Origin: Mycolicibacillus trivialis
Lineage (GTDB): Bacteria > Actinomycetota > Actinomycetes > Mycobacteriales > Mycobacteriaceae
DNA length: 64,000 nt
Direction of reading: 5' to 3'
NCBI RefSeq assembly: GCF_002102395.1
Contig: NZ_LQPZ01000013.1
Span: 1 to 64,000 of the forward strand
Each line of letters begins with the position of its first letter. Positions within the stretch are counted from its first letter, which is position 1. The notes under the pieces are model-generated. The model did not search any database. It was given only the letters and a program-made list of their open reading frames with translations, and was not told the origin of the DNA. Made by a program: the position numbers and the translations under genes. Positions 33,976-43,885 of this stretch are shown here, piece by piece.

Positions 33976-35151
33976 TCACAGCACCTCCGGGCCGTACCCG
34001 GCCGCCGGCGGACGCGCCATCACGGTGGGCCGAACCCCATAGCGAGGACCTGCGGCGTCGCCGGTGCGGGCGGCTCCGGCCAACGGGACCCCGGGCGCGC
34101 CGTGGCCACCGGCGGGGTTGGCGGCCGGACTGTGGCCGGGCAGCACCGCGCTCGTCGTTGCGGCGGGAGCCGCGCCGGTCCAAGTCGCCGGCACGGACAG
34201 GGTTCCGACCGGCGTCGCACGGCCCATCCCGGCCGTGACCGGGGATGAGCCGGTCGAGGCCGCCGCGACGGGGCCGCCCGCGGTCTGCGCGGTGGTGCTC
34301 ACCAAGGCCTGGGTGCCGAGTGTCGGGGCGGCCGGCGCGTAGCTGCCGGGCGCGAACGCCCCGGGTGCGGCCTCGTTGAACTCCTGGACCGTGGCCAGAT
34401 TGGCCAGGATCGAGGTGACCATTGCGGGGTTGAGCATGTCGGTGGAGGCCAACGTGTTCCACAGGTTCGCGTTGGGCCCGATGCCCGCGCCGCCGGGGTC
34501 GCCGAGCCAGCCGGTGTCGGTCGACGAGTCGAGCAGGCCCTCGGTGGCGGTCGCTGCAACCGGCGCCTTCGCGGCCGGTTCGGAGCCGTCGGGCGTGGTG
34601 GCCGAGTCGGCGTTACGGGTCGGCTGGGCGACCGGTTCGAGATGGGTGGCCGCTGACGCCGCGGCCGCGTAGCCGTGCAGCGCCGCCGCGCACTGGGCCC
34701 ACATCTCGAGGTACTCGGCCTCGGTGGCCATGATCGCCGCCGTGTTCAGCCCGAGAGCATTGCTGGCAAGCAGTGCGCGCAGTCGGGCACGGTTCGCGGC
34801 GATCACCGGGGGCGGTGTGGTCACCGCCATGGCGGCGTCGAACGCCGCGGCAGCGGAGCGGGCCTGCGCCGCGGTGTGTTCGGCTTGTGCTGCGGCAGTG
34901 GTCAGCCATGCGGTGTGCGATGCGACCTTGGTGGCCATCGCCGCGGACGACGGACCCAACCATTCCTCGGTGGTCAGCCGGTTGAGCACGGCGGTGTAGG
35001 CGGTCGCGCCCGACTGTAGGCCGACCGACAATCCGTCCCAGGCGGCAGCGGCGGCTTGCATGGTCGCCGATCCGTCACCGCCGTAGACCAGTGCGGCGTT
35101 GATCTCCGGAGGGCGTGCGCCGAAGTCGAGGCGCATCGGAATGGGGAACAT
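33976..35151 (-). CDS. PPE family protein (SVP subgroup)
   Basis: The 391-residue product starts MRLDFGARPPEINAALVY after a short lead, with the Pro-Pro-Glu signature at about residue 14 and WLGPSSAAMA near residue 62, the helical hairpin that pairs with PE proteins and is exported by ESX type VII secretion. The middle is Ala-rich and a LSVPATW segment near residue 330 is the SVP motif of PPE-SVP proteins. ATG 35151 has AGGAGAG upstream. No PE gene is adjacent, so its partner is elsewhere. Presence of a PPE-SVP gene argues against the most basal rapid growers. Confidence 0.9.
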   Translation of the reverse strand: MFPIPMRLDFGARPPEINAALVYGGDGSATMQAAAAAWDGLSVGLQSGATAYTAVLNRLTTEEWLGPSSAAMATKVASHTAWLTTAAAQAEHTAAQARSAAAAFDAAMAVTTPPPVIAANRARLRALLASNALGLNTAAIMATEAEYLEMWAQCAAALHGYAAAASAATHLEPVAQPTRNADSATTPDGSEPAAKAPVAATATEGLLDSSTDTGWLGDPGGAGIGPNANLWNTLASTDMLNPAMVTSILANLATVQEFNEAAPGAFAPGSYAPAAPTLGTQALVSTTAQTAGGPVAAASTGSSPVTAGMGRATPVGTLSVPATWTGAAPAATTSAVLPGHSPAANPAGGHGAPGVPLAGAARTGDAAGPRYGVRPTVMARPPAAGYGPEVL

Positions 35152-35778
35152 GACGTCTCTCCTGACGGATGGCGGGTCCCATTCCGTTGCCGGGTTTCCT
35201 CGGGTGACGGCCGCGGGTGATCGCGCCACGACGGCGCACACCGTCGGTTTTCGCGACGGCGGGTGCGCGCGTCAGGACGAACGAGGATGTCCCGGCCCGG
35301 AACGGGGCGGACTGATCAGCGAAGTCGGATAATGACTGCCGTTGCGACTCACGTTCGCCCTCACCTCCTCACGGCCGGGACACACGGGGGTGTCATCGTC
35401 TGCGCACGCGGGGAGGTACGGGCCGACGCCCGAGAACCGCACCCCTCTCGTCAAAGTTTTGGCACTGTACGGCGTATCTGGTGCGACCAGAAGCCACTTG
35501 GGCTCAACCCTTAAGCCGAGAAGAGCTGTCCTGACCCGGGGCGTCTCTCGACGTTGAGGGTCAGTGTCCTATGTCCGTACAGAAGCCTCACCTAGCGAGG
35601 TGCATGGCCAACAACTGCCGGTGCCATCGTGGCATCGAGTCGGCGGTTCGGCAACTTCGGGCACGCCGACCACGGCGTGGTGCGGGCGGGCACGCCGAGC
35701 CGCGTCGGGTCGGCGTCGCGGGTCGGGCCGGGTGTTTCGCGCCCAAGAGCTGCCGGTTGCGGCGCCGGGGGTGTGTGT
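35152..35778. other. Intergenic region between PPE and dnaK promoter
   Basis: No gene is supported in these 627 bases. Open frames at 35564-35851 (+) and 35272-35454 (-) have no ribosome-binding site, no recognisable domain and Arg/Pro-rich shadow-like composition. The minus-strand part should hold the PPE promoter and leader. No riboswitch or tRNA can be assigned. Confidence 0.5.
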
Positions 35779-35805
35779 CGGGAACAAACCCGGGTACCCC
35801 GCCGT
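35779..35805 (+). promoter_or_regulatory. SigH-type promoter of dnaK operon
   Basis: GGGAACA, a 16-base spacer and CGTT match the mycobacterial SigH/SigE consensus for heat and oxidative stress. The start of transcription should fall just upstream of the first HspR box. SigH control of dnaK is known in M. tuberculosis. Confidence 0.75.
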
Positions 35806-35820
35806 TGACACGACTGAAAT

Positions 35821-35841
35821 CTTGAGTGAACTAGACTCAAC
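35821..35841. promoter_or_regulatory. HspR box (HAIR) 1 upstream of dnaK
   Basis: CTTGAGT-N7-ACTCAAC matches the HAIR consensus CTTGAGT-N7-ACTCAAG with one change. It lies directly downstream of the SigH-type promoter, where bound HspR would block transcription. The repressor gene is the last of the same operon. Confidence 0.85.
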
Positions 35842-35875
35842 AACGACTTGACAGGCATGGCCCGTCGGTAGCAAT

Positions 35876-35896
35876 CTTGAGTGTGGTTCACTCAGA
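35876..35896. promoter_or_regulatory. HspR box (HAIR) 2 upstream of dnaK
   Basis: CTTGAGT-N7-ACTCAGA is a second HAIR site with a less perfect right arm, 55 bp downstream of the first. A TTGACA at 35848-35853 between the boxes may be the -35 of a housekeeping promoter covered by both sites. Confidence 0.75.
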
Positions 35897-35941
35897 CCAC
35901 GCAAACGTTGAAAAAGAGAACGTCTATCAGGAGGAAGCACT

Positions 35942-37797
<1,856 letters not shown>

Positions 37798-37801
<4 letters not shown>

Positions 37802-38409
37802 CCGAAGGTAACCCGGAGGAACCGGTCGTCGTCACCGACAAGCGTCGGATCGACCCCGAGACCGGACAGGTACGCGAGGGTGCTTCCGGCCCGGCCCCCA
37901 GTGGGCCGGAGCCGGAAGCGCCGCAGTCCGACGACGCGGCGAAGGTCGCCGAACTGACCGACGACCTCAAACGCGTCCAAGCCGACTTCGCCAACTACCG
38001 CAAGCGGGCGTTGCGCGAACAGCAGGCGGCAGCTGACCGGGCCAAGGGCGCGGTGGTCAGCGACCTGTTGGGCATCCTCGATGATCTCGACCGTGCCCGC
38101 AGCCACGGCGATCTGGAGACCGGACCGCTCAAGGCGTTCGCCGACAAGCTGGTCGACACCCTCACCACGCTGGGGTTGGCCGACTTCGGCGCCGAGGGCG
38201 ACGATTTCGACCCGTCGATGCACGAAGCGGTGCAACATGAAGGCGACGGCGATCATCCGGTCATCGGCGGCGTGCTGCGCAAGGGCTACAGGCTCGGCGA
38301 ACAGGTGCTGCGTCACGCGATGGTCGCCGTGGTGGACACCGTCAAGGGAGAGGAAGCCCACGCGGACGCCGAGACGGACGATGCGGCCGAGGACGAAACG
38401 GATTCGTAG
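37798..38409 (+). CDS. grpE: Nucleotide exchange factor GrpE
   Basis: The 203-residue product releases ADP from DnaK. An acidic, Pro-rich start is followed by the long coiled-coil helix with [23 protein letters not shown] and the beta domain with [42 protein letters not shown], the GrpE signature. The GTG start overlaps the dnaK stop (GTGA), so translation is coupled. The C-terminus is acidic as in other actinobacteria. Confidence 0.97.
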
Positions 38410-38452
38410 CGCGCACGATGACCCGTACGACCGGTTAGGGAGGTGAGACGAC

Positions 38453-39637
38453 ATGGTCCAACGTGAGTGGGTCGAGAAGGACTTCTACAAAGTCCTCGGC
38501 GTCTCACCCGACGCCAGTGAAGACGAGATCAAGCGGGTTGCGCGCAAACTGCTCGCCGACAACCACCCCGACCGCAACCCGGGCAACGCCCAGGCCGACG
38601 AGAAGTACAAGGCCGTGGGCGAAGCCCGGGACGTGTTGACCGACAAGGAGAAGCGTCGCGAGTACGACGAGACCCGTCGGCTCTTCGCCGGGGGTGGACG
38701 GCGCCGGTTCGGCGGCGGTGGCAACTTCGGCGGCTTCGGCGGTGCGGGAACCGACGGTGTCGAGTTCAACCTCAACGACCTGTTCGACGCCGCCGGTGAG
38801 AGCGGCGGGGCCAATATCGGCGACCTCTTCGGAGGCCTGTTCGGCCGGGGTGCGGCGCCGCCGCGGGCCAGCCGACCCCGCCGGGGCAACGACATGGAGA
38901 CCGAGATCCAGCTCGATTTCCGGGAAGCCGCCCAGGGGGTGCAGACGCCGCTGCGGCTGACCAGTCCGGCGCCCTGCACGACCTGTCACGGCAGCGGCGC
39001 CCGGCCGGGCACCAGTCCGAAAGTCTGCCGGACCTGTAACGGATCCGGAGCGGTCAGCCGCAACCAGGGGGCGTTCGGATTCTCCGAGCCGTGCACTGAG
39101 TGCCGCGGCAGCGGCTCGATCATCGAGCACCCGTGCCAGGACTGTAAGGGCACCGGGGTGGCCACCCGCACCCGCACCATCAACGTGCGGATTCCGGCCG
39201 GAGTTGAGGACGGCCAGCGGATCCGGTTGGCCGGCCAAGGCGAGGCCGGGCTGCGTGGCGCCCCGTCGGGGGACCTGTATGTCACGGTGCATGTGCGCAG
39301 TGACAAGGTCTTCGGCCGCGACGGCAACGACCTGACCGTCACCATGCCTGTCAGCTTCGCGGAACTGGCGCTGGGCACCACCCTGACGGTCCCGACCTTG
39401 GAGGGCACCGTCAACGTCCGGGTGCCGCAGGGCACCACCGACGGGCGGATCCTGCGGGTCCGTGGTCGCGGCGTGCCCAAGCGCGGCGGCGGCAACGGCG
39501 ATCTGCTGGTCACGGTGAAGGTGGCGGTGCCGCCGAACTTGGAGGGCTCGGCCAAGGAGGCGCTGGAGGCCTATGCCGCCGCAGAGAAGGCCAGCGGGTT
39601 CGATCCGCGTGCCGGATGGGCGGGGAACCTGCCATGA
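38453..39637 (+). CDS. dnaJ1: Co-chaperone DnaJ
   Basis: The 394-residue product delivers substrates to DnaK and stimulates its ATPase. The J-domain (residues 1-75) holds the HPD motif in NHPDRNPGN; a Gly/Phe-rich region follows, then four zinc-binding repeats CTTCHGSGA, CRTCNGSGA, CTECRGSGS and CQDCKGTGV, and the C-terminal substrate domain. GGGAGGTGAG sits before ATG 38453. The stop overlaps the hspR ATG. Confidence 0.97.
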   Translation: MVQREWVEKDFYKVLGVSPDASEDEIKRVARKLLADNHPDRNPGNAQADEKYKAVGEARDVLTDKEKRREYDETRRLFAGGGRRRFGGGGNFGGFGGAGTDGVEFNLNDLFDAAGESGGANIGDLFGGLFGRGAAPPRASRPRRGNDMETEIQLDFREAAQGVQTPLRLTSPAPCTTCHGSGARPGTSPKVCRTCNGSGAVSRNQGAFGFSEPCTECRGSGSIIEHPCQDCKGTGVATRTRTINVRIPAGVEDGQRIRLAGQGEAGLRGAPSGDLYVTVHVRSDKVFGRDGNDLTVTMPVSFAELALGTTLTVPTLEGTVNVRVPQGTTDGRILRVRGRGVPKRGGGNGDLLVTVKVAVPPNLEGSAKEALEAYAAAEKASGFDPRAGWAGNLP

Positions 39638-40005
39638 GCAAGGGGAAGGACGCCCACACGTTTCTGATCTCGGTGGCCGCCGAACTCGCCGGGATGCACG
39701 CCCAGACGCTGCGCACCTACGACCGGCTCGGCCTGGTCACTCCCCGGCGTAGCTCCGGTGGGGGACGGCGGTATTCGCAGCGGGATGTCGAGCAGTTGCG
39801 GGAGGTGCAGCGGCTCTCCCACGACGAGGGGGTCAACCTCGCCGGGATCAAACGCATCATCGAATTGACCAACCAGGTCGAGGCGCTACAGGCGCGGATC
39901 AAGGAACTCAGCGAGGAGCTGGAGACCGCTCGCGCCGGCCCGCGTCGCGAGGTGATGCTCACCCCGAAGAGCACCGCCGTCGTCGTGTGGCGCCCGCGCC
40001 GCTGA
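39634..40005 (+). CDS. hspR: Heat-shock repressor HspR
   Basis: The 123-residue product is a MerR-type repressor. The winged helix reads FLISVAAELAGMHAQTLRTYDRLGLVTPRRSSGGGRRYS, followed by a coiled coil (NQVEALQARIKELSEELE) and a short C-terminal tail TAVVVWRPRR that is typical of HspR. It binds the HAIR boxes before dnaK and clpB with DnaK as co-repressor, giving feedback control. ATG 39634 overlaps the dnaJ stop as ATGA. Confidence 0.97.
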   Translation: MSKGKDAHTFLISVAAELAGMHAQTLRTYDRLGLVTPRRSSGGGRRYSQRDVEQLREVQRLSHDEGVNLAGIKRIIELTNQVEALQARIKELSEELETARAGPRREVMLTPKSTAVVVWRPRR

Positions 40006-40107
40006 TTGCGCGCCGACCACCGAAACGGTCACGCGAAGGAAGCCCCACGGTGCTCAGCGGACCCGGATCTCGCCCACGTTCTGCACTCGAGGGGGCCGAT
40101 GCGCCGA

Positions 40108-41028
40108 TCAGAGCACCCGGATGGTGAATCGCGCGGTGTCCGGTTCGCCGGGCCGGGCCGACCGATAGCCGCCGCGCCGCAGCGCGTCGGTGGGTGCGGC
40201 CATCGGCTCGAAGCAGATCACGTCGTCGCCGCCGGGGGCGAAGACCTGCGCCGCCGGGTAGCCCTGGTCGAACACCACCTCTATGCGCCGCCCGCCACCC
40301 GAGACCGCGAACACCGCACCGGCCGGTACGTCCACGAATCCGTCGTCGAGGAACTGCTCGCCCAGGGTCTGCGGGCCGCCGGCGTGCTCGGCCGAGGCGC
40401 CGGTCGGGATGCCCCAGGCGTCGACCGGCCGGCGCGTCATCGGCGGGGTCTCGATCCGCCATGTCGCCCGTGCGGCGTCGGGCAGTCGCAGGTAGGGGTG
40501 GAAGCCGTAACAGAGCGGCACCGCCGCCGCGGTGGTGGCCTCGACGGTCGTGGTGATCGTCAGTGCACGATCGGCGAGGCGTACCTCCATCGTCAGCAGA
40601 TGCGGGTAGGGGAAGCTGGCCAGCAATCGTGGCTGGGCGCCGAAGTCGACCTCCGCCGCGAGTTGGGTTTCGGTCTGGCTGCGTACCCGCCAGCCGGGGT
40701 AGGCGGCGAGGACGCCATGGATCGGCACGCCGTGCTCGTCGGTGCGGACGCCGCCCGCGCCGGGGGTGAGCTTGACGATCGCGCCGTCGACGCCGTAGCT
40801 GTTGCCGCCCAGGCGATTCGCCCACGGATACAGGATCGGAATCCCCATCGTCTTACCGTGCGAGACATAGGCGGCCAGGCCGCGGCGTTGTCCGAGCAAC
40901 TCCACGCCGTCATCGGCCAGTGAGACGCCCACCATTCCCGCGCCCGGCGCGAACGTCGCCGTCAGCGCCGAGGACGGGTCGTGCAACGTGACCGTCTCGA
41001 TGTCGCCCGGAAATGAAGGTGCCGCCAT
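40108..41028 (-). CDS. Aldose 1-epimerase family protein
   Basis: The 306-residue product is a galactose-mutarotase-like beta-sandwich protein. It shows PGAGMVGVSLADDGVELLG, GIPILYPWANRL, GVPIHGVLAAYPGW with the conserved His, and CYGFHPYLRLP with a second His, plus CFEPMAAPTDALRRGG near the C-terminus where the catalytic Glu is expected. It interconverts anomers of free sugars or of sugar phosphates; which one is unknown. ATG 41028 gives the normal length. It converges on hspR. Confidence 0.9.
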   Translation of the reverse strand: MAAPSFPGDIETVTLHDPSSALTATFAPGAGMVGVSLADDGVELLGQRRGLAAYVSHGKTMGIPILYPWANRLGGNSYGVDGAIVKLTPGAGGVRTDEHGVPIHGVLAAYPGWRVRSQTETQLAAEVDFGAQPRLLASFPYPHLLTMEVRLADRALTITTTVEATTAAAVPLCYGFHPYLRLPDAARATWRIETPPMTRRPVDAWGIPTGASAEHAGGPQTLGEQFLDDGFVDVPAGAVFAVSGGGRRIEVVFDQGYPAAQVFAPGGDDVICFEPMAAPTDALRRGGYRSARPGEPDTARFTIRVL

Positions 41029-41086
41029 CGTCGGATTCTGGCACAGGTCGCGCGGCGACACGCCGAACTCGGACCGGGCCGGGAGG

Positions 41087-42250
41087 TCAGCTTGACAGTG
41101 GATCGTGTTGAATGCGTTGTGCCGGTGCGCCCTTGGCGACCAGAGCGGCGACCGCGGTGCGGACCATCTGCGGGCCGCCGCAGACCAGGATCTGTCGGTC
41201 GCCCCACCCGCCGTAACGGCTGACGACCTCGGGCAGCCGCCCGGCCTGCCGTACGTGCAGCCCGCGCGGCGGGGTCGGGTCGGGGAAGTCGGAGGCCCAC
41301 GGCGGATTGCTGTTGTATTCGCTGACCGGGGAGACCGACAGCCACGGGTTGTGCGCGGCGATCTGCCACAGCGTCGGCAGGTCGTAGAGTTCGCAGGGAT
41401 AGCGCGCCCCGAAGAACAGATGGACCCGCGGGTTCTCCGCCCAGCGGGCCAGGTCCATGATCAACGCGCGCAGCGGTGCCAGCCCGGTGCTGCCGGCAAC
41501 CATCAACACGTCGCCGCCGTCGCGGTCGACATGCAGGCCGCCGTGCGGGCTGGAGATGCGCCACCGGTCGCCGGGGCGGGTCTCCTCGACGACGGCGGTG
41601 CTGACCAATCCGCCCGGTACGGCACGGATGTGGAACTCGATGCCGCCGGAGTCGTCGGCAGGGATCGCGGGGGACAGGTAGCGCCACCGGCGCGGGCACT
41701 GGGGCACTTCGACCTTCACGTATTGGCCCGGGTGGTAGTACATCGGGCGGTCCAGTCGTAACCGCACCACCACCAGGTCGCGGGAGACGCGGTGCACCTC
41801 GACGACTGAGCCTTCCCATCGCGCCGGACCCGTGTCGGCCTCGGCGGCCCCACGCATCACGCCGGTGATCAGCTTGAGCGACTGTGCCGTCGTGGCCTCC
41901 AGAACCGGGGTCCAGCCGGCGGAGTAGTGGCTGCGCAGAGCGTGGTGCAGTGCATCGCGCATCGTGTCGTAGTGAGCGGAGGTCACCCCGTATTTGCGGT
42001 GGTCCCGGCCGAGCTGAGCCAGGAATGCCACCGGCTCGCGGGACCGGCGGGCGATGAGTTCGCCGAACACCCAGTGCAGTGCCCGGGCGAACAGGGCGCG
42101 CTGACCGGCCATCTCGGGTGGGAACATGTCGCGGACCGGCGGATCGGTGGCGAACCAGCGGATGAAGAACTGGTGGACGGGGGCGTCGGTGCCGGATTCG
42201 GCGAAGGCATCGCGCAGCAGCTGCAACGCATCCCGGTCATCGAAGCCCAC
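41087..42250 (-). CDS. Flavohaemoglobin-like protein
   Basis: The 387-residue product fuses a globin domain (residues 1-135) with a ferredoxin-NADP reductase-like module. The proximal haem ligand is probably His84 in GRDHRKYGV; the FAD domain has YHPGQYVKVEVP and RRWRYLSPA, and the NAD domain has MVAGSTGLAPLRAL and LVCGGPQMV. It corresponds to Rv0385, a type II flavohaemoglobin, whose role is debated (D-lactate oxidation or NO detoxification). GTG 42250 follows TAGACT by eight bases, a leaderless pattern. It is next to clpB's region as in M. tuberculosis. Confidence 0.9.
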   Translation of the reverse strand: MGFDDRDALQLLRDAFAESGTDAPVHQFFIRWFATDPPVRDMFPPEMAGQRALFARALHWVFGELIARRSREPVAFLAQLGRDHRKYGVTSAHYDTMRDALHHALRSHYSAGWTPVLEATTAQSLKLITGVMRGAAEADTGPARWEGSVVEVHRVSRDLVVVRLRLDRPMYYHPGQYVKVEVPQCPRRWRYLSPAIPADDSGGIEFHIRAVPGGLVSTAVVEETRPGDRWRISSPHGGLHVDRDGGDVLMVAGSTGLAPLRALIMDLARWAENPRVHLFFGARYPCELYDLPTLWQIAAHNPWLSVSPVSEYNSNPPWASDFPDPTPPRGLHVRQAGRLPEVVSRYGGWGDRQILVCGGPQMVRTAVAALVAKGAPAQRIQHDPLSS

Positions 42251-42381
42251 GGAGTCCGAGTCTAATTGCGTGGCTCAGATCCCGGGCCCGGTGAGCGGGG
42301 ACGGCAACCGGTCGATGAGGCGCGGACCGGGCGACCCGCGCCCGCGTCTGCGCGCTGGAGTCGGACGGAGGCGACGGACTG

Positions 42382-43020
42382 TCATCCGCCCGGGGCGGGA
42401 CGGTGGGTCAGGCCGGAGAGCACCAGGCTGGTCGCGTAGCCCACCAGTTCGTCGCGGCCGACGGCGAGGCGTCCGTCGGTCCAATCCAACACGAGCGCGG
42501 CCAGCGCACCCGACAGCGCGGTCGCGTCGAGGGCCGCCACGGTCGACGGCTCCCGCGCGCCGCCAAGACCGGCCTGCGCGACCAGGCGGCTCAGCAGACC
42601 GGGCAGGATGTCGGCGCGGTGCGCGCCCAGCACCGGGTTGGACAACGGTTCGCGCAGCAGGATGCGGACCCGGCGGGGATCGGTCTGGAAGTAGGTGGCC
42701 GCGGCATCGACCGCGGCGGCCACCGCCGTATCCGTACCGGGGCGGCCAGTTGCGGCGTCAGCGATCGCGGTGGCGAGATCGGCGTTGCAGGCGTCGTAGA
42801 CGGCGATCGTCAGCGCGTCGGTGTCGGGGAAGCTCTCGTAGAAATAGCGCGGACTCAGCCCGGCGCGCCGGCACACCGCGCGCATGGCGACACCGGCGGC
42901 GCCCTCGTCGCCGAGCAATTCGTAGCCGGCCGCCATGAGCCGGCGCCTGCGCTGCTCGGCTCGGTCGCCGTGGGTCTGACCGCGCCATCGGCGGGGCGGG
43001 CCCGCCGTCGTCGCATCCAT
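42382..43020 (-). CDS. TetR-family regulator of the monooxygenase operon
   Basis: The 212-residue product has an N-terminal TetR domain with AGVAMRAVCRRAGLSPRYFYESFPD as helix-turn-helix and a hydrophobic C-terminal ligand domain. GGGAGG lies seven bases before ATG 43020. It is divergent from the three-gene operon that starts at 43139, and two palindromes with the half-site GAATCA lie between, so it very probably controls that operon and itself. The ligand is unknown; the operon enzymes suggest a ketone or steroid-like compound. Confidence 0.88.
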   Translation of the reverse strand: MDATTAGPPRRWRGQTHGDRAEQRRRRLMAAGYELLGDEGAAGVAMRAVCRRAGLSPRYFYESFPDTDALTIAVYDACNADLATAIADAATGRPGTDTAVAAAVDAAATYFQTDPRRVRILLREPLSNPVLGAHRADILPGLLSRLVAQAGLGGAREPSTVAALDATALSGALAALVLDWTDGRLAVGRDELVGYATSLVLSGLTHRPAPGG

Positions 43021-43045
43021 CCGCAACCCTCCCGCCGCAATCAAG

Positions 43046-43110
43046 GAATCACTTGATTCTAGTTCGCGACCATGCCACGATCACAAAGGAATCGGGAATC
43101 AGCTGATTCC
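43046..43110. promoter_or_regulatory. Two TetR operators before monooxygenase operon
   Basis: GAATCA-CT-TGATTC (43046-43059) and the perfect 16-bp palindrome GGAATCAGCTGATTCC (43095-43110) share a half-site and are centred 50 bp apart. The second lies 28 bp before the operon start. Recognition by the divergent TetR is inferred. Confidence 0.75.
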
Positions 43111-43138
43111 GATAGGGGTCGGCGAGTGGAGGAGTGGG

Positions 43139-43885
43139 ATGTTCGACGAAGCCAAGTTCCGGGAAGCCATCGTTCAGCCGCGACTGCGTCAGCCGCTGCC
43201 GGAATACCTGCCAGGTAACCGCGCCGGCGGTCAGGTGAAGGTGCTCACCGAACCCGAACTCAACGCGATGACCGAACAATGGTTCGTCGACCTGGAAAAG
43301 AAGATCGCCTTCTACGCCGAGCACGGCATCGACGTCGCCTTCTTCGAGGAGTGGGGCAAGAAATACTGGTGGAGCTGGCTGATGCGGGACATGTCGCTCA
43401 ACCACGAGCTCTACACTCCCGACCTGCGCTACAAGGACCCGACCACGTTCGGACGGATCATCGTCGGGCTCGAGGAGTTCGAGCGGTACAACTTCGCCTT
43501 CCTCAACGCCATCCCGGACTGGCGCTACGACCCGCTGCCCGGGCAGATCTACTTCGACATGACCCCCGAGGGGGAGGCCCGTGTCGTCGTCCGCTACATC
43601 GGCAGCGGCCACTTCAGCGGGTCGCTGCGCTTCTACCCCTACGACGAGTCCGCGCCGACCATGCACGGGGTCGGCACCTTCGTGCAGTGCACCGCGGTGG
43701 ACCGTTACCACTTCAACAAAGACGGGTTGATGTACTTCGGGGAGACGCTGTTCGACCTGCTCGACGCCACCCAGTCGTCCGGGGTGCTGCCCGGCGACGA
43801 CAGTCTGGTGTTCAAGCTGCTGATGGGGGCCTCCCGCGTTCCGCGGCTGGTCCACAACGTGCGCAGCGCGCTGCGGCTGGGATGA
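43139..43885 (+). CDS. Uncharacterised protein of the monooxygenase operon
   Basis: The 248-residue product is soluble with no signal. I do not recognise a named family with certainty; the C-terminal half (GQIYFDMTPEGEARVVVRYI, SLRFYPYDESAPTMHGVGTFVQCT, DRYHFNKDGLMYFGET) has the strand pattern of NTF2/SnoaL-like proteins, and the N-terminal half is helical and aromatic-rich (WGKKYWWSWLMRDM). GGAG precedes the ATG. It overlaps the monooxygenase gene as ATGA and is first in the TetR-controlled operon, so it may process the monooxygenase substrate or product. Confidence 0.78.
   Translation: MFDEAKFREAIVQPRLRQPLPEYLPGNRAGGQVKVLTEPELNAMTEQWFVDLEKKIAFYAEHGIDVAFFEEWGKKYWWSWLMRDMSLNHELYTPDLRYKDPTTFGRIIVGLEEFERYNFAFLNAIPDWRYDPLPGQIYFDMTPEGEARVVVRYIGSGHFSGSLRFYPYDESAPTMHGVGTFVQCTAVDRYHFNKDGLMYFGETLFDLLDATQSSGVLPGDDSLVFKLLMGASRVPRLVHNVRSALRLG

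Noticed and set aside
32837..34462. 541-codon open frame on the minus strand
   Set aside because: It crosses the DUF1942 gene and the PPOX pseudogene; only a short part is real, as one frame of the broken PPOX gene.
35300..35345. CTGATC...GGATAATG resembling the end of a TPP riboswitch
   Set aside because: The paired CTGAGA element and the stems are missing, and no thiamine gene lies downstream.
35564..35851. 95-codon frame before dnaK
   Set aside because: No ribosome-binding site, Arg-rich shadow composition, and it runs through the SigH promoter and first HspR box.
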